Part shown: piece after piece, positions 1 to 10,741 of the stretch
Layout of the letters: every line of letters starts with the position of its first letter
Numbering within the stretch: position 1 is the first letter of the stretch
Source: Patagioenas fasciata
Taxonomy: Eukaryota; Chordata; Aves; Columbiformes; Columbidae
Direction of reading: 5' to 3'
Assembly: GCF_037038585.1 (NCBI RefSeq)
Contig: NC_092520.1
Location: 5,778,001 to 5,842,000, forward strand
Length of the DNA: 64,000 nt
The notes under the pieces: generated by a model
Told to the model about the DNA's origin: nothing
The model's input: only the letters and a program-made list of their open reading frames with translations
Databases searched by the model: none
Made by a program: the position numbers and the translations under genes

Positions 1-2850
1 AATGGTTCTAAGCATGATTCACAATCCTCCCCACCACGTAAAGCCCTGGATAATTATGAAGACAAATACATACCTGCATATACACACCCACACATGCAAA
101 GAAATGAAACAAAATGGTTTTATCTGTTGTAAAACTGTCACTGACAGAGCTAAAAATGGCAATCATAACCAGTGAGCAAAGTCTGATCATATATTTTAGC
201 TATCAATTGCTGGACTAATCCCAGCAGGTGCTCTAATCCCATTGCTGAATCTGCTAATGTTGTAGAGAAGCTCAGTACATCCCAAGTAAACTGAACGTGA
301 GCAAAGGCAATAAGGAAAAGTCAACAGCATGAGAAGCTAATTTTTGGGTAAACTAGCAACTAGAATAGTGCTAAAAGTCACTGATCTTCATGATTTGGGT
401 GGTACATTGACCACCAGGTAGAGTCAGGAAGAAGTAGTGGGGGCATCGTGAAATATAAATAATCTTCTTTTCTTCTGAAGAGTGTAGCTGTTGTTGTTTC
501 AGCTCTGGTAGAGCAAAGGTGGGCTGAGGTTCAGATTCAGACACCTGGAATTAGACCTCTACACAAAAGGCAGCTGTCTGTCTACACTTCAATTACAGTC
601 AGAGGAGACCTAATCAGCACAGTCAGTGGAGTCTAGAAAGCCATTTGGCTGGCCAAATGCAGGTGTCTACCTCAGGGTCAGATAAATATCTCTCTAGACT
701 CCAATGTCTGCACAGAATAGATCGAGTTTAAAGGGAGCTTTGCCATCGAACTCACAATTTGATTCACAAGACACTAAAATTCATGAGCTTGAACATGCCG
801 ATGGATTCTGCCTTATGTCTATTTACACAAATCTATATTTATTTATTTCAATGTGGGAATTCCCAGGTCATCTGCATGTGTGTATTAAGATGAAGCAATG
901 AAACAGCTCAGATGCAGAATGCCTGAGACATTTACCTAAAGCAACATTCTCACTGTGATATTAAAGGTGCCTCTCTCGATATTACAAAAACATTGCCTCG
1001 ATTGCTGTGCAACTGCAGGCTTCCAGGAGGATAATAAGCAACACATTTTTGCCAAACAGAAAAACGTTTCCCCCTATCCTACATTCTCCTCATTCTGATA
1101 GTGCTCACTCCCTCCTTCAAACTCATCTCACAGCTTATCGCACTTTAATGAAATTCCTCCCATGCATACTTAGAAATATATAGATCTGGGATACTAAACC
1201 AAGGCCAGTGCAATGAAAGTGAAGTACTGAAATACAAGTACCTCTCCAGAACTTGTAGCAAACATCTAACACAATCAATAAAACACACCTTACAACAACC
1301 TAAACACTTTTTATTGTATGTTAAGGGTTATTTTATTTGGTTGCCTTTTTTTTTTTTTTCCCAGATAAATCTCTTTGTAAAGAACAAAAAGCAGCAATTG
1401 CTGCCAAACAAACATTATTCAAAATAACCTGCACTCACAGCTTTTCATCTTTCCTCACCTTGAATCAGAAAAATCTCAAGTGAGAGCATATGATGTCCAA
1501 ACAGATTGCTTGACCTCCTCTAGAACAGAACACCAGGAGGAAATTAATGGAAATTGTCTGTAGTTTTTGTGAAAGCTTATGCTGTCCTTGAACAAACTGC
1601 TAGCAAGAAAGCACTGTGCTCAATAAAATTGTTTGTTTCTGTAAAGTCTCCACGCCAATGCATTTTGGCACTGATTACATGGAATCAAAGGCAGCATTCT
1701 TACTGAAGAAAAAAAGGCCAAAACTTGGGCCAAAACCGGTCATCGTATTGACATTTAAAATTTTGAGATGTGCCAAACTCTTTCCAGCTATCAAAATGAA
1801 ATAACGAATCCCCATACTCCCTGGTTCTGGTAAAAGGAGCTCTTATGTACTCCAACTTATAATTATATAGACTGGGAACAAATGTGATAATTAAAAGAGG
1901 GAGAGATAAAAATCTCAGGAACTCCTGCATCCGAATCTGCATTCAAATCACTAAAACAAACAAACAAACAAACAAACAAGACTTCTCCAACTGATCACTT
2001 TTATGTCCTATTTCTTCCAAGGTACTTTTATAAAGTAGGTCAAATACACCTTTTTTGGTATGAGATGGAACCCATTAAACCCAGTGAGTTGCAAAACAAC
2101 AGCAATGACATTGTTAGCTCTAGTAATCAACTTGCAAAACCCAACTTTCTTCATGGCATCAGTTCCAATGGTTTTAACAACCCTGCTGTTTTTCCACTGG
2201 CATCAGGGTATGCTGGGAGGAAATCAAGAGCACAAGTGGGTGAAGTTAGGCCTGTTTTGCAGAACAGTACCACAGAGTATAAGATACTGCATACATTTGT
2301 ATGACTAAGTAATTTCCCACCTGTCACAGGAGAGAGTAAAATCCAATGCTTAAATCTTTGATATACCCTGAGGTTCCATCATTTCGTCTCTCCTGAAACA
2401 CCAAATTGTTCATTTCTCATTAATTGTCCTTTATGCAGAGCATTTTCAATTAAATTGGGAGTAGTGTTACACTCCTTACTTTGTGATAGTAGCCCCCAAA
2501 GATTAATAGATTGCTTGTAATTTCTGAATTGCCATCTGTGTTCTATTACACTCTCGTCATTTGTTCTGGTTATGAAACCAAAACAGAAAGTGTCTCATGG
2601 AGAGTGGCCGTAGCCATCTGGATCCCTAGGGGAGCTGTTTTGGTAGCAAGAATGGGCAACTCAGTTTGAATGCAATGACAAACCTTAGTGCTTTTGTGGA
2701 AGCCTATAGCTCCACAGAGGATGCCATCAAAATTTCAGTTCAATTTACTAACTCCTGAACAATAGAATCCAGGTGTCTTTCTGCACTATCAACTTTGTGT
2801 GCTTCTCACTTAGTGAATTTTTTTCTGTGATGTTAAGGAAAGATGGAAGA
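1..2850. other. Unique non-coding DNA, no gene seen
   Basis: AT-rich sequence with stop codons in all frames and only short open frames on both strands. None of them resembles a protein family I know. Apart from the (AAAC)n listed separately and a poly-T run near 1345-1360, I see no repeat signature and no RNA gene. Intergenic and intronic origins cannot be told apart here. Confidence 0.6.
1953..1979 (+). repeat. (AAAC)n microsatellite
   Basis: About six tandem copies of a CAAA/AAAC unit run uninterrupted between unique flanks. It may be an A-rich tail of an eroded retrocopy, but no recognisable body precedes it. Confidence 0.85.
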
Positions 2851-3110
2851 AGGGAAGGGAAGGGAAGGGAAGGGAAGGGAAGGGAAGGGAAGGGAAGGGA
2901 AGGGAAGGGAAGGGAAGGGAAGGGAAGGGAAGGGAAGGGAAGGGAAGGGAAGGGAAGGGAAGGGAAGGGAAGGGAAGGGAAGGGAAGGGAAGAGAAGGGA
3001 AGGGAAGGGGAAGGGAAGGGAAGGGAAGGGAAGGGAAGGGAAGGGAAGGGAAGGGAAGGGAAGGGAAGGGAAGGGAAGGGAAGGGAAGGGAAGGGAAGGG
3101 AAGGGAAGGG
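2851..3110 (+). repeat. (AAGGG)n pentanucleotide array, about 52 units
   Basis: The plus strand is a pure purine tract of AGGGA/AAGGG units. Twenty-eight perfect units run from 2851 to 2990. One unit at 2991-2995 has A for G (AGAGA). An extra G near 3006-3011 (AGGGGA) shifts the phase, and perfect units then run to 3110. Every 20 nt carries four GGG runs separated by AA, which fits the G-quadruplex rule. The all-purine mirror symmetry also suits intramolecular triplex (H-DNA). Long open frames here (Lys/Glu/Gly/Arg on plus; Phe/Pro/Ser/Leu on minus) come from the repeat and are not genes. Confidence 0.98.
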
Positions 3111-3150
3111 AAAATAAAATAAAATAAAATAAAATAAAATAAAATAAAAT
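3111..3150 (+). repeat. (AAAAT)n, 8 units
   Basis: Eight perfect AAAAT units directly follow the AAGGG block with no spacer and keep the 5-nt period. It is the only T-containing block within the array. Confidence 0.97.
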
Positions 3151-3210
3151 AAAAGAAAAGAAAAGAAAAGAAAAGAAAAGAAAAGAAAAGAAAAGAAAAG
3201 AAAAGAAAAG
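3151..3210 (+). repeat. (AAAAG)n, 12 units
   Basis: Twelve perfect AAAAG units directly follow the AAAAT block. A single AAAAT unit closes the array at 3211-3215. The three blocks share period and register and differ by base substitutions in one ancestral A-rich pentamer, so they probably arose by mutation and expansion of a single tract. Confidence 0.97.
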
Positions 3211-3215
3211 AAAAT

Positions 3216-3340
3216 GAAAACCAACCAGCCAATCAAAAAAAAACCCAACAAACCAAGCAAAAACGCTCCCCACCCAACAAGGAAACAAAGAAGCAAACAA
3301 CCACCACCAACAAAGAACCAAACCAAAACAAAAACAATCA
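3216..3340 (+). repeat. T-poor A/C-rich low-complexity tail
   Basis: The sequence is built almost wholly from A and C with a few G and only a handful of T. It contains ACCACCACCAACA at 3300-3312. The same 13-mer, in a similar setting, recurs at 41699-41711. On the minus strand this reads as GT-rich. It could be an eroded simple repeat or a degenerate retroelement tail; I cannot decide. Confidence 0.75.
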
Positions 3341-3911
3341 ACTTAGAATTTCAGGAAACATGTTTTTAAAAGTTAAGTCTTGTGAACAAAAAATAGTTAA
3401 CAAATGAATTTGAATATACTTTCTTAAAGATGCGCTTTGTACCATTAACCTGTGAAAATTACTGCCCTGCTTTTATCATTCTTATTTCATATTTGCACTC
3501 AATAGTTACTGTAGCTACCATGCAGATGTCTTAACAACTATGCTAAGATTCAGTATTTTCTCTCAGATTTTACAGGTTTGAGAAAAAAAGGTTTTAATTT
3601 TCACAATCTTGTCACCAAAAAAAAGCCTTACTTGTGATGTTAGTGAAGATAATCCATCATTTAACAGATTCAGGTATGAAAATAATTCCCCCTATATGTA
3701 AGCTAATTTATAATCATCTACTGTAATAATGTCAGAATTTCCAAGGAAGCAATCAGTAATGGTGTATATCCCAAGATGCAGAACAAGATGGGTTGAGTCT
3801 GATCAAGCAATTCTTGTCACTTGAAAGAGGACTGAACAAGTATGACTATGGAAGAGGTAAACAGCCAAACATCTGATAACTTACCAAAGTGAAACGGATT
3901 CTGCTTTTCAC
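3341..3911. other. Unique non-coding DNA
   Basis: AT-rich unique sequence between the A/C-rich tail and the CR1 scrap. Nothing recognised. A GTAAGT donor-like site on the minus strand (ACTTAC, 3879-3884) lies just downstream of the CR1 ORF2 remnant in the minus direction. Confidence 0.5.
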
Positions 3912-4080
3912 ATGTCAGCTCCTTTCCCCAGCTTTGTTCCCTTCTCTCAACTCGCTCCAGCACCTCAAGGGCTTTCTTATCATGAGGGTCCCAAAACTGA
4001 CCCCAGGATTTGAGGTTTGGCCTCCCCAGTGCCCAGTCCATGGGGACAGTCACTGCCCTGGTCCTGCTGGCCACACTGTT
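3912..4080 (-). mobile_element. CR1 LINE fragment, ORF2 C-terminal part
   Basis: The minus-strand frame reads ASRTRAVTVP, then QFWDPHDKKALEVLERVERR. I recognise these as the stretch near the end of CR1 ORF2 (consensus-like ASRTREVIVP and QFWAPHYKKDIEVLERVQRR). In a full element this part follows the reverse-transcriptase domain. The copy is truncated at both ends, lacks the 3' ATTCTATG tail and is quite diverged. It is inactive. The family call rests on protein similarity by eye. Confidence 0.82.
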
Positions 4081-6751
4081 TCTGATCTATTCTGATCTAC
4101 TTCTTATGTGACCATTATAAAAAATTTCTGGGTGGTCAGGTATTCCAAGAACTACTTCTTGGGATGTGACATTTCCAAGCAAGCAGAGAAAAGTAAATAG
4201 GTAAACAGTGTAGAATTCAGATGAGAAGAAAAAGATATCTTGATATAGCGCTATGTATAATGTGACCAGAATGTTTCTGAACTTCAGCACAGTCTGAGGA
4301 TGTCAGAAGTACCACCTCATAACAAACTGCATGTCTTCTCTATATCTAGAAGAAATAGGTATACAGTAAATGCTATAAAGAAATTCACACATCAGCAAGG
4401 GGAATAAGCATCCAGACTTTTTATTTCTGATATTTTAAGTTTTGGCCCATCTCAATTAAAATCAGTTAGAAGTCAATTTCACAGCTGTTGGTTTTTAAGA
4501 TCTCACAAAAATGATAATTCACTGCTAGGCAATAATTTATTTCAGTGCAGCCATTCCCAGGATAAAGCTGACACATTTTAAGTCTCTCTCTCTCCCCTCC
4601 TCCCACATATCCATCCTTCCGTAAGCCAGAGTTGGAGAAAGGACAATGATCCTCCTTCTTGAAAAATATGAGGAGGAAGAAGGAGATTACAGAACTGTTC
4701 AACTCACCCACAGCCACATCTCACTGACATTATTTCCTAGGTATAAGGTGAACAGGAGCTATTCTTGCCTTGTCTGCTGAGATCTGAACCCCTCCTTGTG
4801 CTTCACTTTGCCTGCACTCAATATTGCCAGTAATAGCATCCCATGGGAAGACAAACCTGAATGCAAGTCATTCCGAGACTGGAGATCGAGAGGGTTTTTT
4901 TTTTATATGAAACCTACTTCTTCTTGGTTAAAATATTTGGACTATATTTACATTTTGAAACCTATCCTAAGCGCTCTCCTGAGGGATCAGAACAAGATCA
5001 GTCCTTTGGTGGAATTTGTTTTTCAAGTCAAGACTTAAAAAATTGTGCTGGAAACCTTAGACATGTTTTCAAGTGGATAATTAAACCAGACTGTCCCCAA
5101 GGGGGGTGGCCTTTAGTGCAAGTTGGTTGCCAGTACATGTCTATTTAATAGATTGTGTGTTATTTCTTTCAGGTTTATTTGGCTTGTATTTGAGTGCACA
5201 GAATTGAAAGTAAATTGGGTAACAGGCGTTACCTAAAGTTATACTGACTTGGATTGCTCACATGGGTAAGAAAGATGGGGCAGAGGCATACACAGTCCTG
5301 GGTCCCCAAATTGATCAGGGGTGTACCTAGATATTAGGTTTAATAGCGTGATGCAGAGCACCTCTGAAATGCAGCCAAGAGAGGGATGCCAGAGGGCTTG
5401 GCTTGCTTCTGTGAGGAATGTAGGAAGTTTTGCCCAGATCTATTGGATTCATATATCTTTTTGGAGCAAATCTAAGTCCAACATTGCAGAACCTGAACAT
5501 TGAATCATTTAGCTCAGCCAGTATATTACTGACGTCTGGTAAATCTTAAGCCTGTCTTTCCTCTGGGGCAAAATTCAGTCTATTTGTATAGCAAGTAGCA
5601 AAATGATGCCTTGATCTCAATTAGCTGTTAATGTTATATGAATGCTCATCTTTAATAACCATAGTCTATAGAGGCCTGACAAACGGTAAGGTAAAAGAGA
5701 ATCTGGATTTTGTTCAATCCTGATAAAACTGTGTTTTCAATACCAGGTTTAAACATTATCCAAGTTTACCTTTCCTCTCCTAAAGACTGTGCTTTCAACA
5801 GTAAAGAATTAACACAGCTTTCACAAAGCCAGTGGGATTATGCATGCAGAGAACTAACTGATAATATTTGAAACACATCCCTTTTCTTCAATATTATTTT
5901 CACATATTTTCCCTGATGACTGGCTTCCACTCACTTTTACATAAGTTATTAAAGCAGATCATATGCCATCTGCCTTCAGCCTTCGCCTCCAATACCTGCA
6001 TTTGACATGGTTAGGTTTGAAGAGGTCTACAACTGTAATTGATGTATTCCCAGTAATCTACCGATCATGGAGAGTGCCTTTGTTTTATTGTGTACAGCAT
6101 TCTGTGCATCAAAGTATATTTTGGTGGAAATTATAATTCATTGTAACCCAGCATATCACTTGCAAAGTACTTTTAGATGGTGAGACATGGATACCACATT
6201 TCTTGTTTATTCCTCATGTAGGTGAACGTGCCTTAACTGTAGACCACTGCTAAATTAAAAAAGAAAAAAAAGCCATTTCAAAGAGTCAAACATCTGCCCA
6301 ATTCCAAAGGGCAGCATCAGAGCACTTAAACAAAAACACAGCGGGGAATTTAATTATGAGAAAACTGAAGTGAAAGAAGATTTTGTACGGGTGCAGCTAG
6401 TTTTAGTTCTTTCATGGCAAAAATAAAGGGGTCAGAGAGATCAAGAGGTCACTCATTCATGGGTTAAAAAAAAAGGAAAAAGAACAAAAAGGACTTTTCT
6501 ATGGTCTACTATGCAGTGCTAGGAAATGTCCAGATCAGGGTTTCCCCACCCTGTATTCTACCCACCTTGAAGAATAAAGAAAACAAAATCCTTGGGCTTC
6601 AACCTCCCAGCCGGCTTTTATCATAATCCATATTATTCGCAAAATAGACTGGAGGTGACTTATGTGGTGACCTCTCACCACAATTCAAAATGAGTCTTAA
6701 TGAACTAGGGTAATTCATTCCTCCGGCAGAGCTTACGAGATAAGGCAAGAC
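4081..6751. other. Unique non-coding DNA, no gene seen
   Basis: No recognisable exon, RNA gene or transposon. Open frames are short and unrecognised. A pyrimidine-rich run ending in TTTCAG near 5164-5172 resembles a splice acceptor, but no good donor follows at exon distance. Confidence 0.55.
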
Positions 6752-6850
6752 TGCACTGGTGGGCTCAGCAGACTGAAATGTTAATCTTTTGTAGTCTCTG
6801 CTCCAGAGGACCCCCAGGTCAAATCCTGGTGCTGCCGAGAAGTAGCAATG
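6752..6850 (+). repeat. tRNA-like relic (possible SINE head)
   Basis: Positions 6814-6829 form a T-arm-like hairpin: a perfect 5-bp CCAGG/CCTGG stem around a 6-nt TCAAAT loop. It includes the B-box-like GGTCAAATCC at 6817-6826. A GGCTCAGCAG segment about 50 nt upstream could be a decayed A box. The loop is one base short of the usual seven, and no acceptor stem pairs convincingly, so it is not a working tRNA. It could be the head of an old tRNA-derived SINE (MIR-like or AmnSINE-like) or a chance match. Confidence 0.3.
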
Positions 6851-7964
6851 CCTTTGTTCGGAGTTGGAGGAGCGTGGTTCTTGATTTCAGTGTTGCCATT
6901 CACTTGGCAGAATGTAGCGTGTGTGTGTGTAAGTAAAAACAGTCCGTAAAGTTATTTATAACCACACAACAGAACTATCTGTTGAAAGGCAGAGAACAAA
7001 GGCTTTAAAAAAATAAAGAGAGAGATTAAGGAGGCTGAAATTAAAAAAAAAAAAAAGACAATAAAGCTGTGCTCCCAACCCACATTTGGGGTCATTGTCC
7101 TCCTTTCTGGGTCATTAAAAAATCCACTGTGCCGTTGCTTCATGTGTTAGCTGGGATGAATCCCCAAGTGAACTGGCTTTGATTATTCATTAGAAAACAG
7201 GAAGGAATGTGTTTCTTGTCATCCTCCAGTAGCAGCAGAGAAGTATGATTTCCCTTATCAAATGTGATAGCATGTAAACATCTCTCATTTTCTCCTTTCC
7301 CTGCTCTTAGACAAGCTAGCCGCCTCTCAGCTCCAGTGTATAGAGGAATCCCTGTGATTCTTTGCTTCAAATCAATAAAAAAGTTGTCAAGAAAGGAAAG
7401 GTTGTGTTTAAAGTTGCAATGGGAAAGTATAGAGAGGGAAATTGAACTAAAGATCCTAGATCCCAAGTTTCTGCCCTAATCTTTCTGATTGTGCCTTTGT
7501 TTCTTTTATCAGGCAGCAAAAACAGTGAGAAGGTCCTTGGACCTCTGATCAAAAAACTAGCGTGCCAAAGGGAAAGTCAGAAACTGTGAGTATGGCTCTA
7601 AATAAACTAATGGAGAAGAGCTAGCAAGGCAAAGTTTAATAGACTTAGTGGTTAAAGGAGATTGGACATAAAGTCAAAAAAAGTTTCAAAGATGATTAAA
7701 CGGTTTGCCATTATCTCTTTTTCAAGAAGATAGCAAGGTGGATGTGCACAGGAAACAGAGCTTCCCTAATACAGTAATGTCAGACTCCCAACTGCTGGAA
7801 AATTGCATTTGGGTGGGGAAAACAGACCTGAGAACTGTTCATAGTCGTCCTGAGTTCAACAAGTTTGTCCTGAATGTGGCACACTGGTAACCAACAAAGC
7901 CTGGTCTCCTGGACAGAACCAAGGTTGGAGTCAGAAGACCAGAGAAAAATCTTCGTTTCTCTTA

Positions 7965-8004
7965 AGTCACTGAGAAAACTCTGCTTGACTTCAGTAGGGT
8001 TTAG
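7965..8004 (+). repeat. Scrap of ancient amniote repeat (GACTTCAGT core)
   Basis: The segment has the form GAGAAAACTCTGCTTGACTT followed by CAGTAGGG. It resembles a widespread, very old amniote repeat whose core reads like TGACTTCAATGGGAG. Short and diverged, so the call is tentative. Confidence 0.3.
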
Positions 8005-9252
8005 GATGTTGGGCTGTGGATTGTCCCCAGTAAGATGGGTCTATGCGGCAGGAGATACTTCAGACTACTGACACTTATTCTGAATTAGTTGGAAAATGAT
8101 GCTGGTATTGGCAACTACATCTGGACTTCTGTTTTTGTGGTCAGGGTTGATGCAGAAGTACCATTTCCGAGATCCTCTCAGTATGCATTGGCTTAAAGCT
8201 TTCCTTGTTTTTCTGGTTGTTCATTTTCTATGTGAAACTTGAGATCATTTTCATGATGAGCCCCACTAAACACCATTAACTGCCATGGAAACTACCTAGT
8301 TTTCAGCTGAAGGCAATCAACTCACCTGCACATTATTACTGTTGTTGTTATTATTACTATTAATTTTTAGAAGTAGACTCTGACTAATGCACCTACATGT
8401 GTGGATATTATAAAGAATGCGAAGACCAATTTTCCCCTTGACTTCAGTTGTAATGTAACCTTTCCCCCCACAATTTAATTTATGAAAAGGGGAAAGGAGA
8501 CAGAAGTTGTCATTTCCAGCCAGGAGAGGATTCTGAGGTGGGGTTTGGGCAGGGTTGAGTGCCACGTCACAGCAGAAAGTCCCCAGGGCCCTTCCCATCA
8601 ATGGAAACCTCAGTGAATAACTTTGATCTCTAACACAGGTGTTTGGATTGGGTGTCTAGGGCAGCAGGTATAAGGACCATGACAGAGGCAAAAGATCACT
8701 GGTCTCCAGAGAAAAAGTCCCTCCAAATTTAGTGTCAGTCATCTAAAGTCTGTGCATCCTGCAAACACTGTTCCCTTGCACACATCTGTGAGAGCTGTGC
8801 ATGACAGTGGCACATAGGACCAAGACTCCTTTTTATCATCTTTCTTAGCCTTTTTCCTCTCTTATTTGTGTTTGTACTCATCTGCACAGCTCAGAGACTT
8901 CTCAAGTCTGATCCTACAACCATTTAATGAATGAAAACTGAAGCAGAACTGAAAACTGCATCTGAGTGCCCATATTAATAAGGTTCCTCTCTTTACTTCT
9001 GGGTAATTAAAGCTAGATTTTGTGCAGCAGCGAGGAGGCATGGTTTCAACAAGTTGATGATTATTTTATTTTGCAGCCAAGCATTTGAAGGATATCTCCA
9101 CTGTGAAAGCAACTTGTGTCAGTGCAAGCTAGTCCTCTGAGTCTGAAGGATACTGCTGCTTCAAATGCTGCATTCCTATAAAATTACAGGGAAAGAATTA
9201 TCTTCTTCATTTTTATTACCTTCTTTAAATTGGATCTGTAATGACTTTTACC

Positions 9253-9295
9253 AAAAAAAAAAAAAAAAGAGGTAGAGAGAGAAGAAGAAAGAAGA
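9253..9295 (+). repeat. Poly-A and GA-rich purine tract
   Basis: A run of 16 A is followed by GA-rich sequence (AGAGGTAGAGAGAGAAGAAG), nearly all purine. No retrocopy body is recognised upstream. Confidence 0.85.
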
Positions 9296-10691
9296 ATTTG
9301 TACTGTGGAGTAATATAAAATATACAGCTATCTCAGAGTAATGCCCCCTAATTATATACATTCCTTTATTTCCTACAACTTTGTATATTACAATCCACTA
9401 AACCAAAAGGCCAGATCACTCAGCTACCTAGATCCCTTGCAGTCTATTTAGCCAAGGGTGAAATTAATTGAGATTCAATGGTGATATGCAGATTTACAAG
9501 TGGACGATCTTTCTCAGAGTGCCATAAAACTCTGTTTTGCTTTTGACTGCATGAGTGGTCAGATTTAGATTAGAGAACTTATATAAACACAAAAAGATAA
9601 ACAGTTCCCATAGCCTTTTCTCGGATCATAAAAAAAATAATCGGATGCAGGGCAGCTTTCTAAAAAGAACAATCTACAGAGGGAAAAATAAAGGAGCATC
9701 TTAAGCCGCTGTCACCACGCTCTAAAGTGCCCACACAATAGGTTCACTTCAGAGTGAAACCAGTTCTCCTTTTGGTTCATTTGCTGACATTGTCTGATGG
9801 GCAGCTTTGCTCTTTGCAAAAGAACGGTTCAGAAATCCTGAGTGAAAGGTTCAGAGCTGGATGGAGAAGACAATCATTCATCCATTTCGTGATCAGAAAA
9901 ATTCGGGCTCTTGTGTGGCTTGTGAGCAAACAAATACACTGAAAGCCAGGATGTGAGAAGGGCTGCTTGCTCCCAGAACAAGTGTCTGAACTTGGGCCCC
10001 CAGAAGTATTTAACCAGAAATTTGCCTAGAGGGTCTTGTTGCTGTTTGTCTTTTCGGCTTCCCTCTGTCTCTGCAAGGATTCTTTTTGATGAATGATTGC
10101 TATCTGCCACTGTTCCCCTTAAGGTGAACCTTTATGCCCTTTCAACAGCATTGAGTAAAGACCAGAAAGTAAAATAAAAGAAAAAAAGAGGGAAAGCACC
10201 TCTGGCAGAAAGTGTTGGATGTCCAGGAGAGAAAACCTGGGTCTCATTCATTGACCAGTTATTGAAAACACAAGACCATGCCCTTAACACCCCTGGAGCA
10301 TCACGTTTAATCTCTGCCTGACTAACACATGGAGACAGGTGCCAGAGTAGTTACTGCCTTGGCAGGGATGTGTCTGTGACTCAAGAACCAGCTTTCTCCA
10401 GATACCAGGTATTTGTGTGAGCAGAGACCTCACACCATATCTGGGTATCCTGGTTGCTGATCCAGAATGTAAGATGCTGATCCAGTGTCCACCTAGCTGC
10501 TTTCCATTGCTTAAGAACCTTGATGGGAAACACCATCCCTGGAAAGAAGGTAACATGGATGTGGGGGACTCAGACTGCCAGGGATCTTGAAATGAGATCA
10601 GGTCAAAATGTTCTTGCCAAAGACGTGACTGAAAAAAAATGCTTTGAGCATTAAATCTGCTTTGCTATTTATACATACGGTCCTTTTTCAG

Positions 10692-10741
10692 TAAAAAAAA
10701 AAAAAAAGAAAAAAAAAGAAAAATAATATATATATATATAA
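10692..10741 (+). repeat. A-rich tract followed by (TA)n
   Basis: Two long A runs broken by G, then about eight alternating TA steps. A plain low-complexity tract. Confidence 0.9.

Noticed and set aside
2748..3341. Long open frames on both strands (Lys/Glu/Gly/Arg on plus, Phe/Pro/Ser/Leu on minus)
   Set aside because: They are readings of the pentanucleotide repeat, whose units contain no stop in those frames; not genes.
6814..6829. Functional tRNA gene
   Set aside because: Loop is one base short, no acceptor or anticodon stem pairs, no terminator-like T run follows.
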